From: Candidatus Puniceispirillum sp.
GTDB taxonomy: Bacteria; Pseudomonadota; Alphaproteobacteria; Puniceispirillales; Puniceispirillaceae
Direction of reading: 5' to 3'
Assembly (NCBI GenBank): GCA_016778825.1
Contig: JADHOU010000079.1
Coordinates: forward strand, 1-7,095
Length of the DNA stretch: 7,095 bases
Shown here: in pieces, positions 1-6,079 of the stretch
How the letters are laid out: each line of letters opens with the position of its first letter
How positions within the stretch are numbered: the first letter of the stretch is position 1
Notes under the pieces: generated by a model
The model's input: the letters and a program-made list of their open reading frames with translations, nothing else
Databases searched by the model: none
Told to the model about the DNA's origin: nothing
Made by a program: the position numbers and the translations under genes

Positions 1-2
1 TC

Positions 3-326
3 AATGATAACTGTATCAACTGCAAATATACTGATTGTGTTGAGGTATGCCCTGTCGATTGTTTTTATGAGGGCGAGAATATGCTGGTTATCCATCCCGA
101 TGAGTGCATTGACTGCGGCGTATGCGAGCCAGAATGCCCGCCTGAAGCAATTTTGCCTGATTCAGAGCCGGAAGCTGAAAAATGGCTTGAGCTAAATCGC
201 GAAATGTCAGAAATCTGGCCAAATATCGGGCAAAAGATCGATGCCATGTCCGAAGCTGAAAAAATGCAGGATGAGACTGGTAAATTCGACAAATATTTCA
301 GCAAGGCACCAGGCAAGGGCGCCTAA
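3..326 (+). CDS. fdxA: Seven-iron ferredoxin (3Fe-4S/4Fe-4S), 5' end missing
   Basis: This is a small soluble electron-transfer protein carrying one 3Fe-4S and one 4Fe-4S cluster. The reading frame enters from outside the window; 107 codons are visible, starting at Asn-Asp-Asn-Cys. The cysteine spacing matches Azotobacter-type ferredoxin I. Visible residues C4, C12 and C45 fit the 3Fe-4S ligands, and C16, C35, C38 and C41 fit the 4Fe-4S ligands, in the blocks [14 protein letters not shown] and [11 protein letters not shown]. The usual C-terminal extension is present, with a WPNI motif and a lysine-rich end. By comparison with the family only about five N-terminal codons are missing, giving roughly 112 residues, which is normal. 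Placement just upstream of a CarD gene is, as I recall, common in alphaproteobacteria. The physiological partner cannot be told from this sequence. No strong hairpin terminator is visible after the stop codon. Confidence 0.96.
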   Translation, partial: NDNCINCKYTDCVEVCPVDCFYEGENMLVIHPDECIDCGVCEPECPPEAILPDSEPEAEKWLELNREMSEIWPNIGQKIDAMSEAEKMQDETGKFDKYFSKAPGKGA

Positions 327-371
327 ATTTCGGTGGCAAGCGCCAGCCTGACCGTGACGATTGCCAGTTGA

Positions 372-400
372 TTGATTTTGCCACAAAAATAAGCTATGGT
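372..400 (+). promoter_or_regulatory. Candidate sigma-70-type promoter upstream of carD
   Basis: A -35-like TTGATT (372-377) and a -10-like TATGGT (395-400) are separated by exactly 17 bp in the 246-bp gap between fdxA and carD. It is the best hexamer pair I found there. If real, transcription would start near 407 and leave a leader of about 165 nt before the carD start at 573. I see no strong hairpin in that leader. The call rests on consensus matching by eye. Confidence 0.4.
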
Positions 401-561
401 AACGGCAGAAATCAGAGATGAAGCTTGTTTCGCAGTGCCATGTCAGCCTGCGTTCTAAATCTGTTGTTTATTGATACAGGCTTTGGCCAGTGCATCATCT
501 TTGTCATGAATAGTTTTTTAAAGGCTGGTGGCAAGCAAACAAGTTTTGTTGGCTGCGGCGC

Positions 562-568
562 TGAGGGA
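562..568 (+). promoter_or_regulatory. Ribosome-binding site that fixes the carD start
   Basis: TGAGGGA at 562-568 lies 4 bases before the ATG at 573. A longer in-frame reading from the GTG at 528 is possible, but it has a poorly spaced site and would add 15 residues lacking similarity to CarD N-termini. Confidence 0.6.
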
Positions 569-572
569 AAAT

Positions 573-1076
573 ATGGCACGAAAAAGTGAGAGTTCGTTCG
601 AAGAGGGCGATTTTGTTGTTTATCCAACACATGGTGTTGGGCGAATTTTGGGTACTGAAGAACGTGAAGTCGCCGGTATAAAGCTCGAAATGCTGGTTGT
701 GCGCTTCGAACATGATCGAATGACATTGCGGGTGCCGATGGAGAAAGCGCGTGGCCTTGGTTTGCGAACTTTGAGTTCGAAAAAACAAATGGAACAGGCC
801 ATCACCACATTGCAGGGCAAAGCCAAAGTGCGCCGCACTATGTGGTCGCGTCGTGCGCAAGAATATGAAACAAAAATCAAATCAGGCGATCCGGTATCAA
901 TTGCCGAGGTCGTGCGCGATCTTCACCGCCGCACCAACCAATCCGAGCAATCCTATTCTGAGCGGCAAATGTATCAGGCCGCGCTTGAGCGTTTGGCCCG
1001 TGAATTTGCGGCGATTGAAGAAATTGATCAGGATGCGGCGGCGCTTCGTCTTGAGGATCTTATGGACGCTGCCTAG
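573..1076 (+). CDS. carD: CarD/CdnL-family transcriptional regulator
   Basis: This RNA polymerase-binding regulator stabilises open promoter complexes, notably at rRNA and housekeeping promoters; in Caulobacter the homologue is CdnL. The protein from ATG 573 is 167 residues, usual for the alphaproteobacterial family. Residues about 9-65 form the Tudor-like polymerase-interacting domain, with the signature GDFVVYPTHGVGRI and a later block MTLRVPMEKARGLGLR. The C-terminal half is the helical DNA-binding domain, including RRTMWSRRAQEYETKIKSGD. Trp91 there probably corresponds to the conserved tryptophan that wedges into the promoter minor groove. The acidic end (ALRLEDLMDAA) is also typical. The gene follows fdxA, probably has its own promoter in the gap, and ends at a strong intrinsic terminator, so it is likely a single-gene unit. 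Nothing in it looks damaged. Confidence 0.95.
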   Translation: MARKSESSFEEGDFVVYPTHGVGRILGTEEREVAGIKLEMLVVRFEHDRMTLRVPMEKARGLGLRTLSSKKQMEQAITTLQGKAKVRRTMWSRRAQEYETKIKSGDPVSIAEVVRDLHRRTNQSEQSYSERQMYQAALERLAREFAAIEEIDQDAAALRLEDLMDAA

Positions 1077-1138
1077 CATTTCGATCCGGCATGACGTCAT
1101 TATGCCCAACGGGTTTTGCCGATCGGTCAATTTTGCAT

Positions 1139-1162
1139 ACGGGCAGCTTGGCTGCCCGTTTT
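1139..1162 (+). terminator. Intrinsic terminator after carD
   Basis: A perfect 9-bp GC-rich stem (ACGGGCAGC at 1139-1147 with GCTGCCCGT at 1151-1159) closes on a 3-nt TTG loop. It runs directly into four Ts (1159-1162). It lies 62 bases after the carD stop and 39 before the pip start, so it separates the two transcription units. The T-tract is short. Confidence 0.8.
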
Positions 1163-1201
1163 GCCGCGTCGGGTTGTGATTGCTTTTAATGGGGTCTTGT
1201 C

Positions 1202-2143
1202 ATGGTAAATGCGTTTATTCAGGAGCGTGAATTATTTCCCCCGGCAATGCCGTTCCGAAGTGGTTTTCTGCAACGTGACAAGCATGAAATCTATTATGAA
1301 CAATGTGGCAATTTAGATGGCCAGCCTTTGCTGTTTTTGCATGGCGGGCCTGGCGCGGGAATTGCACCGGCACATCGGCGGTTGTTTGACCCAAAGCGGT
1401 TTCATGTGGTGCTGTTTGACCAAAGAGGCTGTGGGCAATCACGTCCACATGCCAGCCTTGACGATAACCAGACTGATACGCTGATCGGCGATATCGAGGC
1501 GCTTCGCAAATCGCTTGATATCGACAAATTTGTTTTATTTGGTGGCTCATGGGGAAGCACCTTGGCGCTTGCTTATGCGATTGCCTATCCTGAACATGTC
1601 ATGGGGCTGATTCTGCGAGGTATCTTTCTTGGTACGCGCGCCGAAGTTGATTGGTTCTTGAATGATATGGGGCGGTTTTTTCCCGAAGCCCATGACCGGT
1701 TTACCGGCCATCTTGATGCGGCTGAACGCGATGATTTGCTGACAAACTATTTCAAACGATTGATTGATCCTGATCCGGCTGTTCATCAAAAGGCGGCTGA
1801 ATTTTGGGCTTCTTATGAAACCTCCTGTTCAACCTTGCGCGCCGGAAACCGACATATGGGCGGGGTGAGTGCTTTGACGATGGCGCGGATCGAGGCGCAT
1901 TATTTTGTCAATGGCTGCTTTATGCCCGATAATCACATCATGGATAATGTCGGCCGGATTGCACATTTGCCAGCAACCATCGTTCAAGGACGGCATGATG
2001 TTATTTGCCCCCCGATTACGGCAAGCCGTCTAGCGGCAAAATGGGGTCGCAAAGCAAAATTGGAAATTATTGATGCTGCGGGTCATTCGACCTTTGAGAG
2101 CGGCATTGCACATGCGCTCATGGCGGCGCTTGAAGAAATCTAG
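1202..2143 (+). CDS. pip: Proline iminopeptidase (alpha/beta hydrolase, peptidase S33)
   Basis: This cytoplasmic enzyme releases N-terminal proline from peptides. The protein is 313 residues, full length for the family. The oxyanion-hole motif HGGPGAG is at residues 47-53, followed by DQRGCGQSRPHA (73-84). The nucleophile elbow GGSWGS places Ser116 as the catalytic serine. Asp266 (QGRHDVICPP) and His295 (AAGHSTFE) complete the triad. The ARIEAHYF motif includes Glu231, which probably matches a glutamate that binds the substrate amino terminus in the Serratia enzyme. The N-terminal ELFPP and FLQRDKHEIYYEQCGN blocks fit the start chosen. The ribosome-binding site is weak, at best GGGG at 1191-1194. 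The gene sits just after the carD terminator and so needs its own promoter; TTGCCG/TTTAAT at 1161-1190 is a poor candidate. The triad is intact and there is no signal peptide. Confidence 0.95.
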   Translation: MVNAFIQERELFPPAMPFRSGFLQRDKHEIYYEQCGNLDGQPLLFLHGGPGAGIAPAHRRLFDPKRFHVVLFDQRGCGQSRPHASLDDNQTDTLIGDIEALRKSLDIDKFVLFGGSWGSTLALAYAIAYPEHVMGLILRGIFLGTRAEVDWFLNDMGRFFPEAHDRFTGHLDAAERDDLLTNYFKRLIDPDPAVHQKAAEFWASYETSCSTLRAGNRHMGGVSALTMARIEAHYFVNGCFMPDNHIMDNVGRIAHLPATIVQGRHDVICPPITASRLAAKWGRKAKLEIIDAAGHSTFESGIAHALMAALEEI

Positions 2144-2154
2144 CTAAATTCCTG

Positions 2155-2183
2155 TTGTCGATACTGTCACAATTTCATAAAAG
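2155..2183 (+). promoter_or_regulatory. Weak candidate promoter upstream of the Xre regulator
   Basis: TTGTCG (2155-2160) and TAAAAG (2178-2183) are 17 bp apart. The match is modest. The inverted repeat at 2183-2199 begins at the last base of the -10 element, which is where a repressor operator would be expected. The arrangement, more than either hexamer, makes it worth recording. Confidence 0.25.
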
Positions 2184-2199
2184 CGGTATGTGATACCGC
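2183..2199. repeat. Perfect inverted repeat, possible operator
   Basis: GCGGTAT (2183-2189) and ATACCGC (2193-2199) are exact reverse complements around a 3-base GTG centre. No T-tract follows on either strand, so it is unlikely to be a terminator. It lies 39 bases after the pip stop and 77 before the regulator start. A dimeric Xre protein could bind such a dyad; an mRNA hairpin is the alternative. Confidence 0.5.
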
Positions 2200-2263
2200 C
2201 GAGGGCAATCTGGCCTAATCAAAATGGCTGGTTTGCGTTGGTGGTTTTTGCCTTTTTGGGATA

Positions 2264-2267
2264 GAGG
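2264..2267 (+). promoter_or_regulatory. Ribosome-binding site for the Xre regulator
   Basis: GAGG at 2264-2267, within AGAGGTG, lies 9 bases before ATG 2277. It supports that start over the internal ATG at 2343, which lies directly before the helix-turn-helix region. Confidence 0.55.
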
Positions 2268-2276
2268 TGCCTTTTT

Positions 2277-2627
2277 ATGGTTATCTCGAAGGATGATATC
2301 GTCAAAAGAAATTTCCGTATTACCAATAATAATGCAATTGATATGCATGTTGGCAAGCGTGTGCGTCAGCGCCATACGCTTCTTGGCATGAGCCAAGAAC
2401 AGCTTGGTGCCGAGCTTAATTTTACCTTTCAGCAAGTGCAGAAATATGAGCGCGTCGCAAATCGGATCAGCGCATCAAGGCTGTGGGATATCAGTCAAAT
2501 TCTTGATGTGCCGATCAGCTATTTTTTCGATGATATGTCGGAAGGCACAATGCGCAGCTCTCCGCGCTGGATCAGCCGTGGCGATAATACAGACGTTTTG
2601 AATGGCGAGCAAATAAAAGACCCATGA
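2277..2627 (+). CDS. Xre/Cro-type HTH regulator, N-terminal part of an apparently frameshifted gene
   Basis: This is a predicted cytoplasmic DNA-binding regulator. The 116-residue reading frame holds one helix-turn-helix domain at about residues 24-84, beginning HVGKRVRQRHTLLGMSQEQLG. The recognition-helix block FTFQQVQKYERVANRISASRL and the tail ILDVPISYFFDDM are both hallmarks of a short alphaproteobacterial Xre family. The frame ends ...KDP at TGA 2625-2627. Family members I know continue after such a linker with a conserved RRETLELVR-YY tail. Here that tail is present but in the -1 frame, from 2624. The complete protein would be about 155 residues. This part alone keeps the whole DNA-binding domain, so it might still bind DNA. 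Target genes are unknown. Likely sites include the dyad at 2183-2199 (autoregulation) or the dyad before xseB. A sequencing error, a real mutation or recoding are all possible explanations of the split. Confidence 0.85.
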   Translation: MVISKDDIVKRNFRITNNNAIDMHVGKRVRQRHTLLGMSQEQLGAELNFTFQQVQKYERVANRISASRLWDISQILDVPISYFFDDMSEGTMRSSPRWISRGDNTDVLNGEQIKDP

Positions 2628-2743
2628 CGCGGCGTGAAACGCTGGAATTGGTGCGAACATATTACACCATCGAAAAGCCAGCGGTAGGCAAGCGGATCGG
2701 CCAAATGGTGAAATCAATTGCCACAACGCTTGCTGGCGAATAA
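2624..2743 (+). CDS. C-terminal tail of the Xre regulator in the -1 frame
   Basis: This 39-codon reading frame starts at ATG 2624, which overlaps the upstream TGA in an ATGA arrangement, and ends at TAA 2741-2743. It begins MTRRETLELVRTYY and continues IEKPAVGKRIGQMVKSIA. That matches the conserved C-terminal segment I know from alphaproteobacterial Xre regulators, where it is fused to the HTH domain. One extra base in the CCC run at 2621-2623, or a -1 slip there, would join the parts as ...KDP-MTRRETLEL with no residue lost. Alternatively it could be made as a separate small peptide by translational coupling through the ATGA overlap. There is no good ribosome-binding site of its own. I read it as part of one gene and not as an independent gene. 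Confidence 0.7.
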   Translation: MTRRETLELVRTYYTIEKPAVGKRIGQMVKSIATTLAGE

Positions 2744-2747
2744 TCTA

Positions 2748-2769
2748 ATCCCATTACACATAATGGGAT
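2748..2769 (+). promoter_or_regulatory. Perfect hairpin covering the xseB ribosome-binding site
   Basis: ATCCCATTA (2748-2756) and TAATGGGAT (2761-2769) form a perfect 9-bp stem with a CACA loop. Seven As and then the xseB ATG (2777) follow. The only Shine-Dalgarno-like bases, GGGA at 2765-2768, lie in the 3' arm, 8 bases before the ATG, so the folded RNA would hide them. As DNA the same dyad could be an operator. It is not an intrinsic terminator for the + strand, because A and not T residues follow the stem. Confidence 0.6.
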
Positions 2770-2776
2770 AAAAAAA

Positions 2777-3043
2777 ATGACCGATAATGCCGCCAAATCC
2801 GCATCGCTGGAAAAGCTGAGCTTCGAAGATGCGCTAAAGGAACTTGAAGGTATTGTCGCATCGCTTGAGCGTGGCGAAGTGTCACTTGATGATGCGATTT
2901 CAGCCTTTGAGCGGGGCACTGAATTAAAATCGCATTGTCAGGCGCGTCTTGAAGAAGCCCGCATGAAAGTCGAAAAAATCAAAGTGCCATCTTCGGCTGG
3001 TGCGCCCGATCAAGCCAGTGATTTTGATATGGGTGAGGCCTAG
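2777..3043 (+). CDS. xseB: Exodeoxyribonuclease VII small subunit
   Basis: This is the small subunit of exonuclease VII, which degrades single-stranded DNA to oligonucleotides in DNA repair. Several copies assemble with one XseA large subunit, which is not in this window. The protein is 88 residues, normal for the family. The defining helical hairpin runs from LSFEDALKELEGIVASLERG through VSLDDAISAFERGTELKSHC to ARLEEARMKVEKI, at about residues 15-69. A disordered acidic tail follows. The start is preceded by a run of As and a hairpin that would hide the GGGA site (2765-2768), so translation may be regulated or may depend on ribosomes arriving from the upstream regulator gene, whose stop is 33 bases away. 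ispA follows after 8 bases, so the two are very likely co-transcribed; xseB-ispA-dxs order is common in proteobacteria. Confidence 0.96.
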   Translation: MTDNAAKSASLEKLSFEDALKELEGIVASLERGEVSLDDAISAFERGTELKSHCQARLEEARMKVEKIKVPSSAGAPDQASDFDMGEA

Positions 3044-3051
3044 CCCAAGAC

Positions 3052-3957
3052 ATGGCCGGTTTCCAAGAACAATTGCAGCATGACGCTGCGGGCTGTGATG
3101 CTGTTTTGCAGCAATTAATTGCCGAAACAAAGGGGCCGGCAAACCGCCTTCTTGAGGCCATGCAATATGCTGTTTTCAATGGCGGTAAACGCATGCGAGC
3201 CGCATTGGTTCTCGGTGCGTCGCGGATGGCGCGTGGCGATGATGGTGATGCAGTTGCCACCAAAGGCGCGCTTCGCACCGCCGCGGCGATTGAATGTCTT
3301 CATGCCTATTCATTGGTTCATGATGATCTGCCTGCCATGGATGACGCTGATATGCGCCGCGGAAAGCCAAGCTGTCATAAGGTTTTTGGTGATGCAACCG
3401 CGATTCTAGCAGGCGATGCATTGCAAACAATGGCGTTTGAGATTCTGGCAGGCGCGGCCACGCATGACGATGCGGCGGTTCGCATTCGGCTTGTGGCACA
3501 ATTGGCAGGCGCGTCCGGCCTTGCTGGTATGGCTGGTGGGCAGATGCTTGATCTTGAAGCTGAAACCCGCCCTTTTAATCTTGCTGAAACCAGCGAAATG
3601 CAAATGATGAAAACCGGCGCGCTGATTTCATGTGCGGTGATTTCCGGCGGTATTGTTGGCGGTGCGGATGACCGGCTATTGGCATCGCAGGCAGCATATG
3701 CCAAACATCTTGGGCTGGCGTTTCAGATTGCTGATGATTTGCTTGATTATGATGGTGATTCGGCGCTTCTTGGAAAACCGGCTGGACAGGATGCGGCACG
3801 CGGCAAAGCTGGTTTCGTGGCGCTGATGGGCAGCGATGCGGCAGCGGCTGAAGCCAAACGGCTTATTGATGAGGCGAATAATGCGCTTGCCCCATGGCAG
3901 GGGACTGGTGAATATATGCAAGAATTGGCGACATTCGCCATTACGCGCAAAACATGA
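3052..3957 (+). CDS. ispA: Farnesyl diphosphate synthase (short-chain polyprenyl synthase)
   Basis: This enzyme condenses dimethylallyl or geranyl diphosphate with isopentenyl diphosphate, giving mainly farnesyl diphosphate for quinones, undecaprenyl carriers and related lipids. The protein is 301 residues, full length. The substrate-binding GGKRMR is at residues 44-49. The first aspartate-rich motif DDLPAMDD is at 91-98, with the two-residue insertion typical of bacterial enzymes. The second, DDLLD, is at 228-232, and a KTG motif is at 187-189. The block before the first motif (ECLHAYSLVH) is like that of E. coli IspA, with Tyr86 five residues upstream, which favours a C15 product. Geranylgeranyl diphosphate synthase activity cannot be excluded. 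The start lies 8 bases after the xseB stop. The nearest Shine-Dalgarno match, GGTGAGG at 3032-3038, is rather far away, so translation is probably coupled to xseB. No clear terminator follows. Confidence 0.95.
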   Translation: MAGFQEQLQHDAAGCDAVLQQLIAETKGPANRLLEAMQYAVFNGGKRMRAALVLGASRMARGDDGDAVATKGALRTAAAIECLHAYSLVHDDLPAMDDADMRRGKPSCHKVFGDATAILAGDALQTMAFEILAGAATHDDAAVRIRLVAQLAGASGLAGMAGGQMLDLEAETRPFNLAETSEMQMMKTGALISCAVISGGIVGGADDRLLASQAAYAKHLGLAFQIADDLLDYDGDSALLGKPAGQDAARGKAGFVALMGSDAAAAEAKRLIDEANNALAPWQGTGEYMQELATFAITRKT

Positions 3958-4032
3958 TAGTTTTACAGTCTCCGGTTTTTTAAAGCAGCGGCGGTGATTG
4001 ACGAAACAAGGTCACTGATTGGCCGCGATGGC

Positions 4033-4041
4033 TGCTAGAAT
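4033..4041 (+). promoter_or_regulatory. Candidate extended -10 element upstream of dxs
   Basis: TGCTAGAAT at 4033-4041 fits the extended -10 form TGnTAnAAT. No good -35 hexamer sits at the right distance; the TTGACG at 3998-4003 is too far away. The 130-bp gap between ispA and dxs is larger than the other gaps of this gene run, so a separate dxs promoter is plausible. The resulting leader would be about 40 nt. Confidence 0.35.
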
Positions 4042-4087
4042 CCAGTTGCCGGTTTGCCGGTGTTAAGAATATGGGACGATAAGGTTA

Positions 4088-6025
4088 ATGCGGACACCGT
4101 TGCTTGATCACATAAAAGAGATTGATGATGTCCGGCGGCTTTCCGAAGCTGATTTGCCGCAGCTTGCCGATGAATTGCGTACGGCAACCATTTCCGCTGT
4201 CTCGAAAACGGGTGGCCATCTTGGGGCGGGGCTTGGCGTTGTCGAGCTGACCGTTGCCTTGCATTATGTGTTTTCCACGCCAGAAGACCGCCTGATCTGG
4301 GATGTTGGGCATCAAGCCTATCCGCATAAAATTCTGACCGGTCGCCGTGACCGGATTGAAAGCCTGCGGCAAAAAGGCGGGCTGTCGGGTTTTACCAAGC
4401 GAAGCGAATCAGCCTTTGATCCTTTTGGTGCTGGTCATTCCTCAACGTCGATCTCGGCAGGGCTTGGCATGGCTGTTGCCAGTGAAATGCAGGGTATTCC
4501 GCGCAATGTGATTGCGGTGATTGGTGATGGCGCAATGAGCGCTGGCATGGCCTATGAAGCGATGAATAATGCTGGCACAAGCAATAACCGGTTGATTGTG
4601 ATTTTGAACGATAATGACATGTCGATTTCACAGCCGGTTGGCGCGATGAGCAGCTATTTGTCACGGCTCATCACCTCGCAACCTTATCATTCGATCCGCG
4701 ATCTGATGCGCGAAGTTGCCAGCCATTTTCCGGCAGAAATTGAACGGACAGCGCGGCGAGCTAAAGATGCGGCGCGCGACCTGATGGGCGCAAATTCGGT
4801 TTTCAGCCAGCTTGGCTTTACCCATATTGGGCCAATTGACGGGCATGATATGGCGCATTTGCTGCCGGTTCTGAAAAATCTTCGTGATTCGCGATCGCAT
4901 GGGCCGGTATTGGTTCATGTTGTAACTGAAAAAGGTCATGGGCATCCTTTTGCTGGGCCATCAGCAGAAAAATATCATGCTGTTCCCAAATTCGATATTA
5001 TCACCGGCACGCAGCAAAAATCGGGCGGCAATCTGCCAAGCTATACATCGGTTTTTGCCAATAGTTTGATTGCCGCTGCTGAAATTGATCCAAAGATTGT
5101 GGCAATTACGGCGGCGATGCCATCGGGTACCGGTCTTGATAAGGTCAAGGCTCGCTTTCCAAGTCGGGTTTTCGATGTTGGGATTGCCGAACAGCATGCA
5201 GTGACCTTTGCGGCGGGGCTTGCCTGTGAGGGGATGAAACCGTTCTGTGCGCTATATTCGACCTTTCTTCAGCGCGGCTATGATCAGCTTGTGCATGATG
5301 TCGCCGTGCAGAATTTGCCAGTACGGTTCGCCATTGATCGGGCAGGGCTCGTTGGTGCTGATGGGGCAACGCATGCTGGTGTTTATGATCTTGCCTATCT
5401 GTCCTGTTTGCCGAACATGGTCATTATGTGCCCATCAGATGAGGCTGAACTTGTTCATATGGTGGCAACCGCTGCGGCTTATGATGACGGGCCGAGTGCG
5501 CTTCGCTATCCGCGTGGCGAGGGGGTTGGCTGTGCTATCCCTGACGCAGGAGAAGTGCTTGAAATCGGCAAGGGGCGGATCCTGCGCGAAGGCCGTGAGG
5601 TTGCGATCCTGTCATTGGGAACCCGCCTTGGCGCGGCAAGTGAAGCGGCTGATCGGCTTGAAGGCGATGGCATTTCGGTTACGGTTGCTGATGCGCGGTT
5701 TGCCAAGCCGCTTGATATGGCTTTGATTGATCAGCTGGCGATAAATCATCAAGCATTATTGATTGTTGAAGAAGGCAGCCCGGGCGGTTTTGCTGCCCAT
5801 GTCATGACCTATCTTGGCAATGCTGGCCATCTTGATGGTGGGTTGAAAGCCCGTGCGCTTTGCTTACCCGATGTCTTTATTGAGCATGATAGCCAGCAAG
5901 GCCAATTGGCTTTTGCCGGTGTGGATTGTGATGGGATTTATGCGGTGGCGCGCAAAGTGATGCCGAAACCATCGGCAAAAACCGCTGCGCCAAAGTCCAA
6001 GGAAACCTCGGCTGGTAAATCATAA
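4088..6025 (+). CDS. dxs: 1-deoxy-D-xylulose-5-phosphate synthase
   Basis: This thiamine-diphosphate enzyme joins pyruvate and glyceraldehyde 3-phosphate into DXP with release of CO2. That is the first and usually flux-controlling step of the MEP isoprenoid pathway; DXP also feeds thiamine and pyridoxal synthesis. The protein is 645 residues, normal length. The N-terminal domain has [19 protein letters not shown] with His44, then GHQAYPHK with His75. The thiamine-diphosphate/Mg motif begins [16 protein letters not shown] at residue 146. The pyrimidine-binding domain carries [17 protein letters not shown] with catalytic Glu368. The C-terminal transketolase-like domain is complete and ends in a Lys/Ala/Ser-rich tail that looks disordered. 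Upstream, the same frame has no start codon between the TAA at 4064 and ATG 4088, so the start is secure although the AAGG at 4081-4084 sits unusually close. All motifs are intact. Confidence 0.97.
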   Translation: MRTPLLDHIKEIDDVRRLSEADLPQLADELRTATISAVSKTGGHLGAGLGVVELTVALHYVFSTPEDRLIWDVGHQAYPHKILTGRRDRIESLRQKGGLSGFTKRSESAFDPFGAGHSSTSISAGLGMAVASEMQGIPRNVIAVIGDGAMSAGMAYEAMNNAGTSNNRLIVILNDNDMSISQPVGAMSSYLSRLITSQPYHSIRDLMREVASHFPAEIERTARRAKDAARDLMGANSVFSQLGFTHIGPIDGHDMAHLLPVLKNLRDSRSHGPVLVHVVTEKGHGHPFAGPSAEKYHAVPKFDIITGTQQKSGGNLPSYTSVFANSLIAAAEIDPKIVAITAAMPSGTGLDKVKARFPSRVFDVGIAEQHAVTFAAGLACEGMKPFCALYSTFLQRGYDQLVHDVAVQNLPVRFAIDRAGLVGADGATHAGVYDLAYLSCLPNMVIMCPSDEAELVHMVATAAAYDDGPSALRYPRGEGVGCAIPDAGEVLEIGKGRILREGREVAILSLGTRLGAASEAADRLEGDGISVTVADARFAKPLDMALIDQLAINHQALLIVEEGSPGGFAAHVMTYLGNAGHLDGGLKARALCLPDVFIEHDSQQGQLAFAGVDCDGIYAVARKVMPKPSAKTAAPKSKETSAGKS

Positions 6026-6066
6026 ATTTGCCAAATTGCGCAGCTATGCGGGGCATCAATCACGAT

Positions 6067-6070
6067 AGGA
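6067..6070 (+). promoter_or_regulatory. Ribosome-binding site supporting a TTG start for tlyA
   Basis: AGGA at 6067-6070 lies 9 bases before TTG 6080. No in-frame ATG or GTG exists between the dxs stop (6023-6025, same frame) and the S4 domain, so this site effectively decides the start. Confidence 0.6.
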
Positions 6071-6079
6071 TCATCGGGT

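Noticed and set aside
528..572. Longer carD reading from GTG 528
   Set aside because: The extra 15 residues lack family similarity, while ATG 573 has a well-placed TGAGGGA and gives the usual CarD length.
412..860. Minus-strand open frames of about 100-120 codons across the carD region
   Set aside because: They lie opposite a clear CarD gene, have odd compositions rich in Phe, His and Gln, and show no recognisable motif. They are shadows.
1091..1100. 10-bp palindrome ATGACGTCAT after carD
   Set aside because: It is perfect, but short, isolated and without a promoter next to it. A site of this size is not surprising by chance.
2744..2776. Hairpin before xseB read as an intrinsic terminator of the regulator gene
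   Set aside because: On the + strand the stem is followed by As, not Ts. On the - strand the Ts precede the stem. Neither fits an intrinsic terminator.
5247..5726. 159-codon + strand frame inside dxs
   Set aside because: It is an alternative frame of a confidently identified, intact dxs gene, and its Met/Cys/Arg-rich translation resembles no known family.
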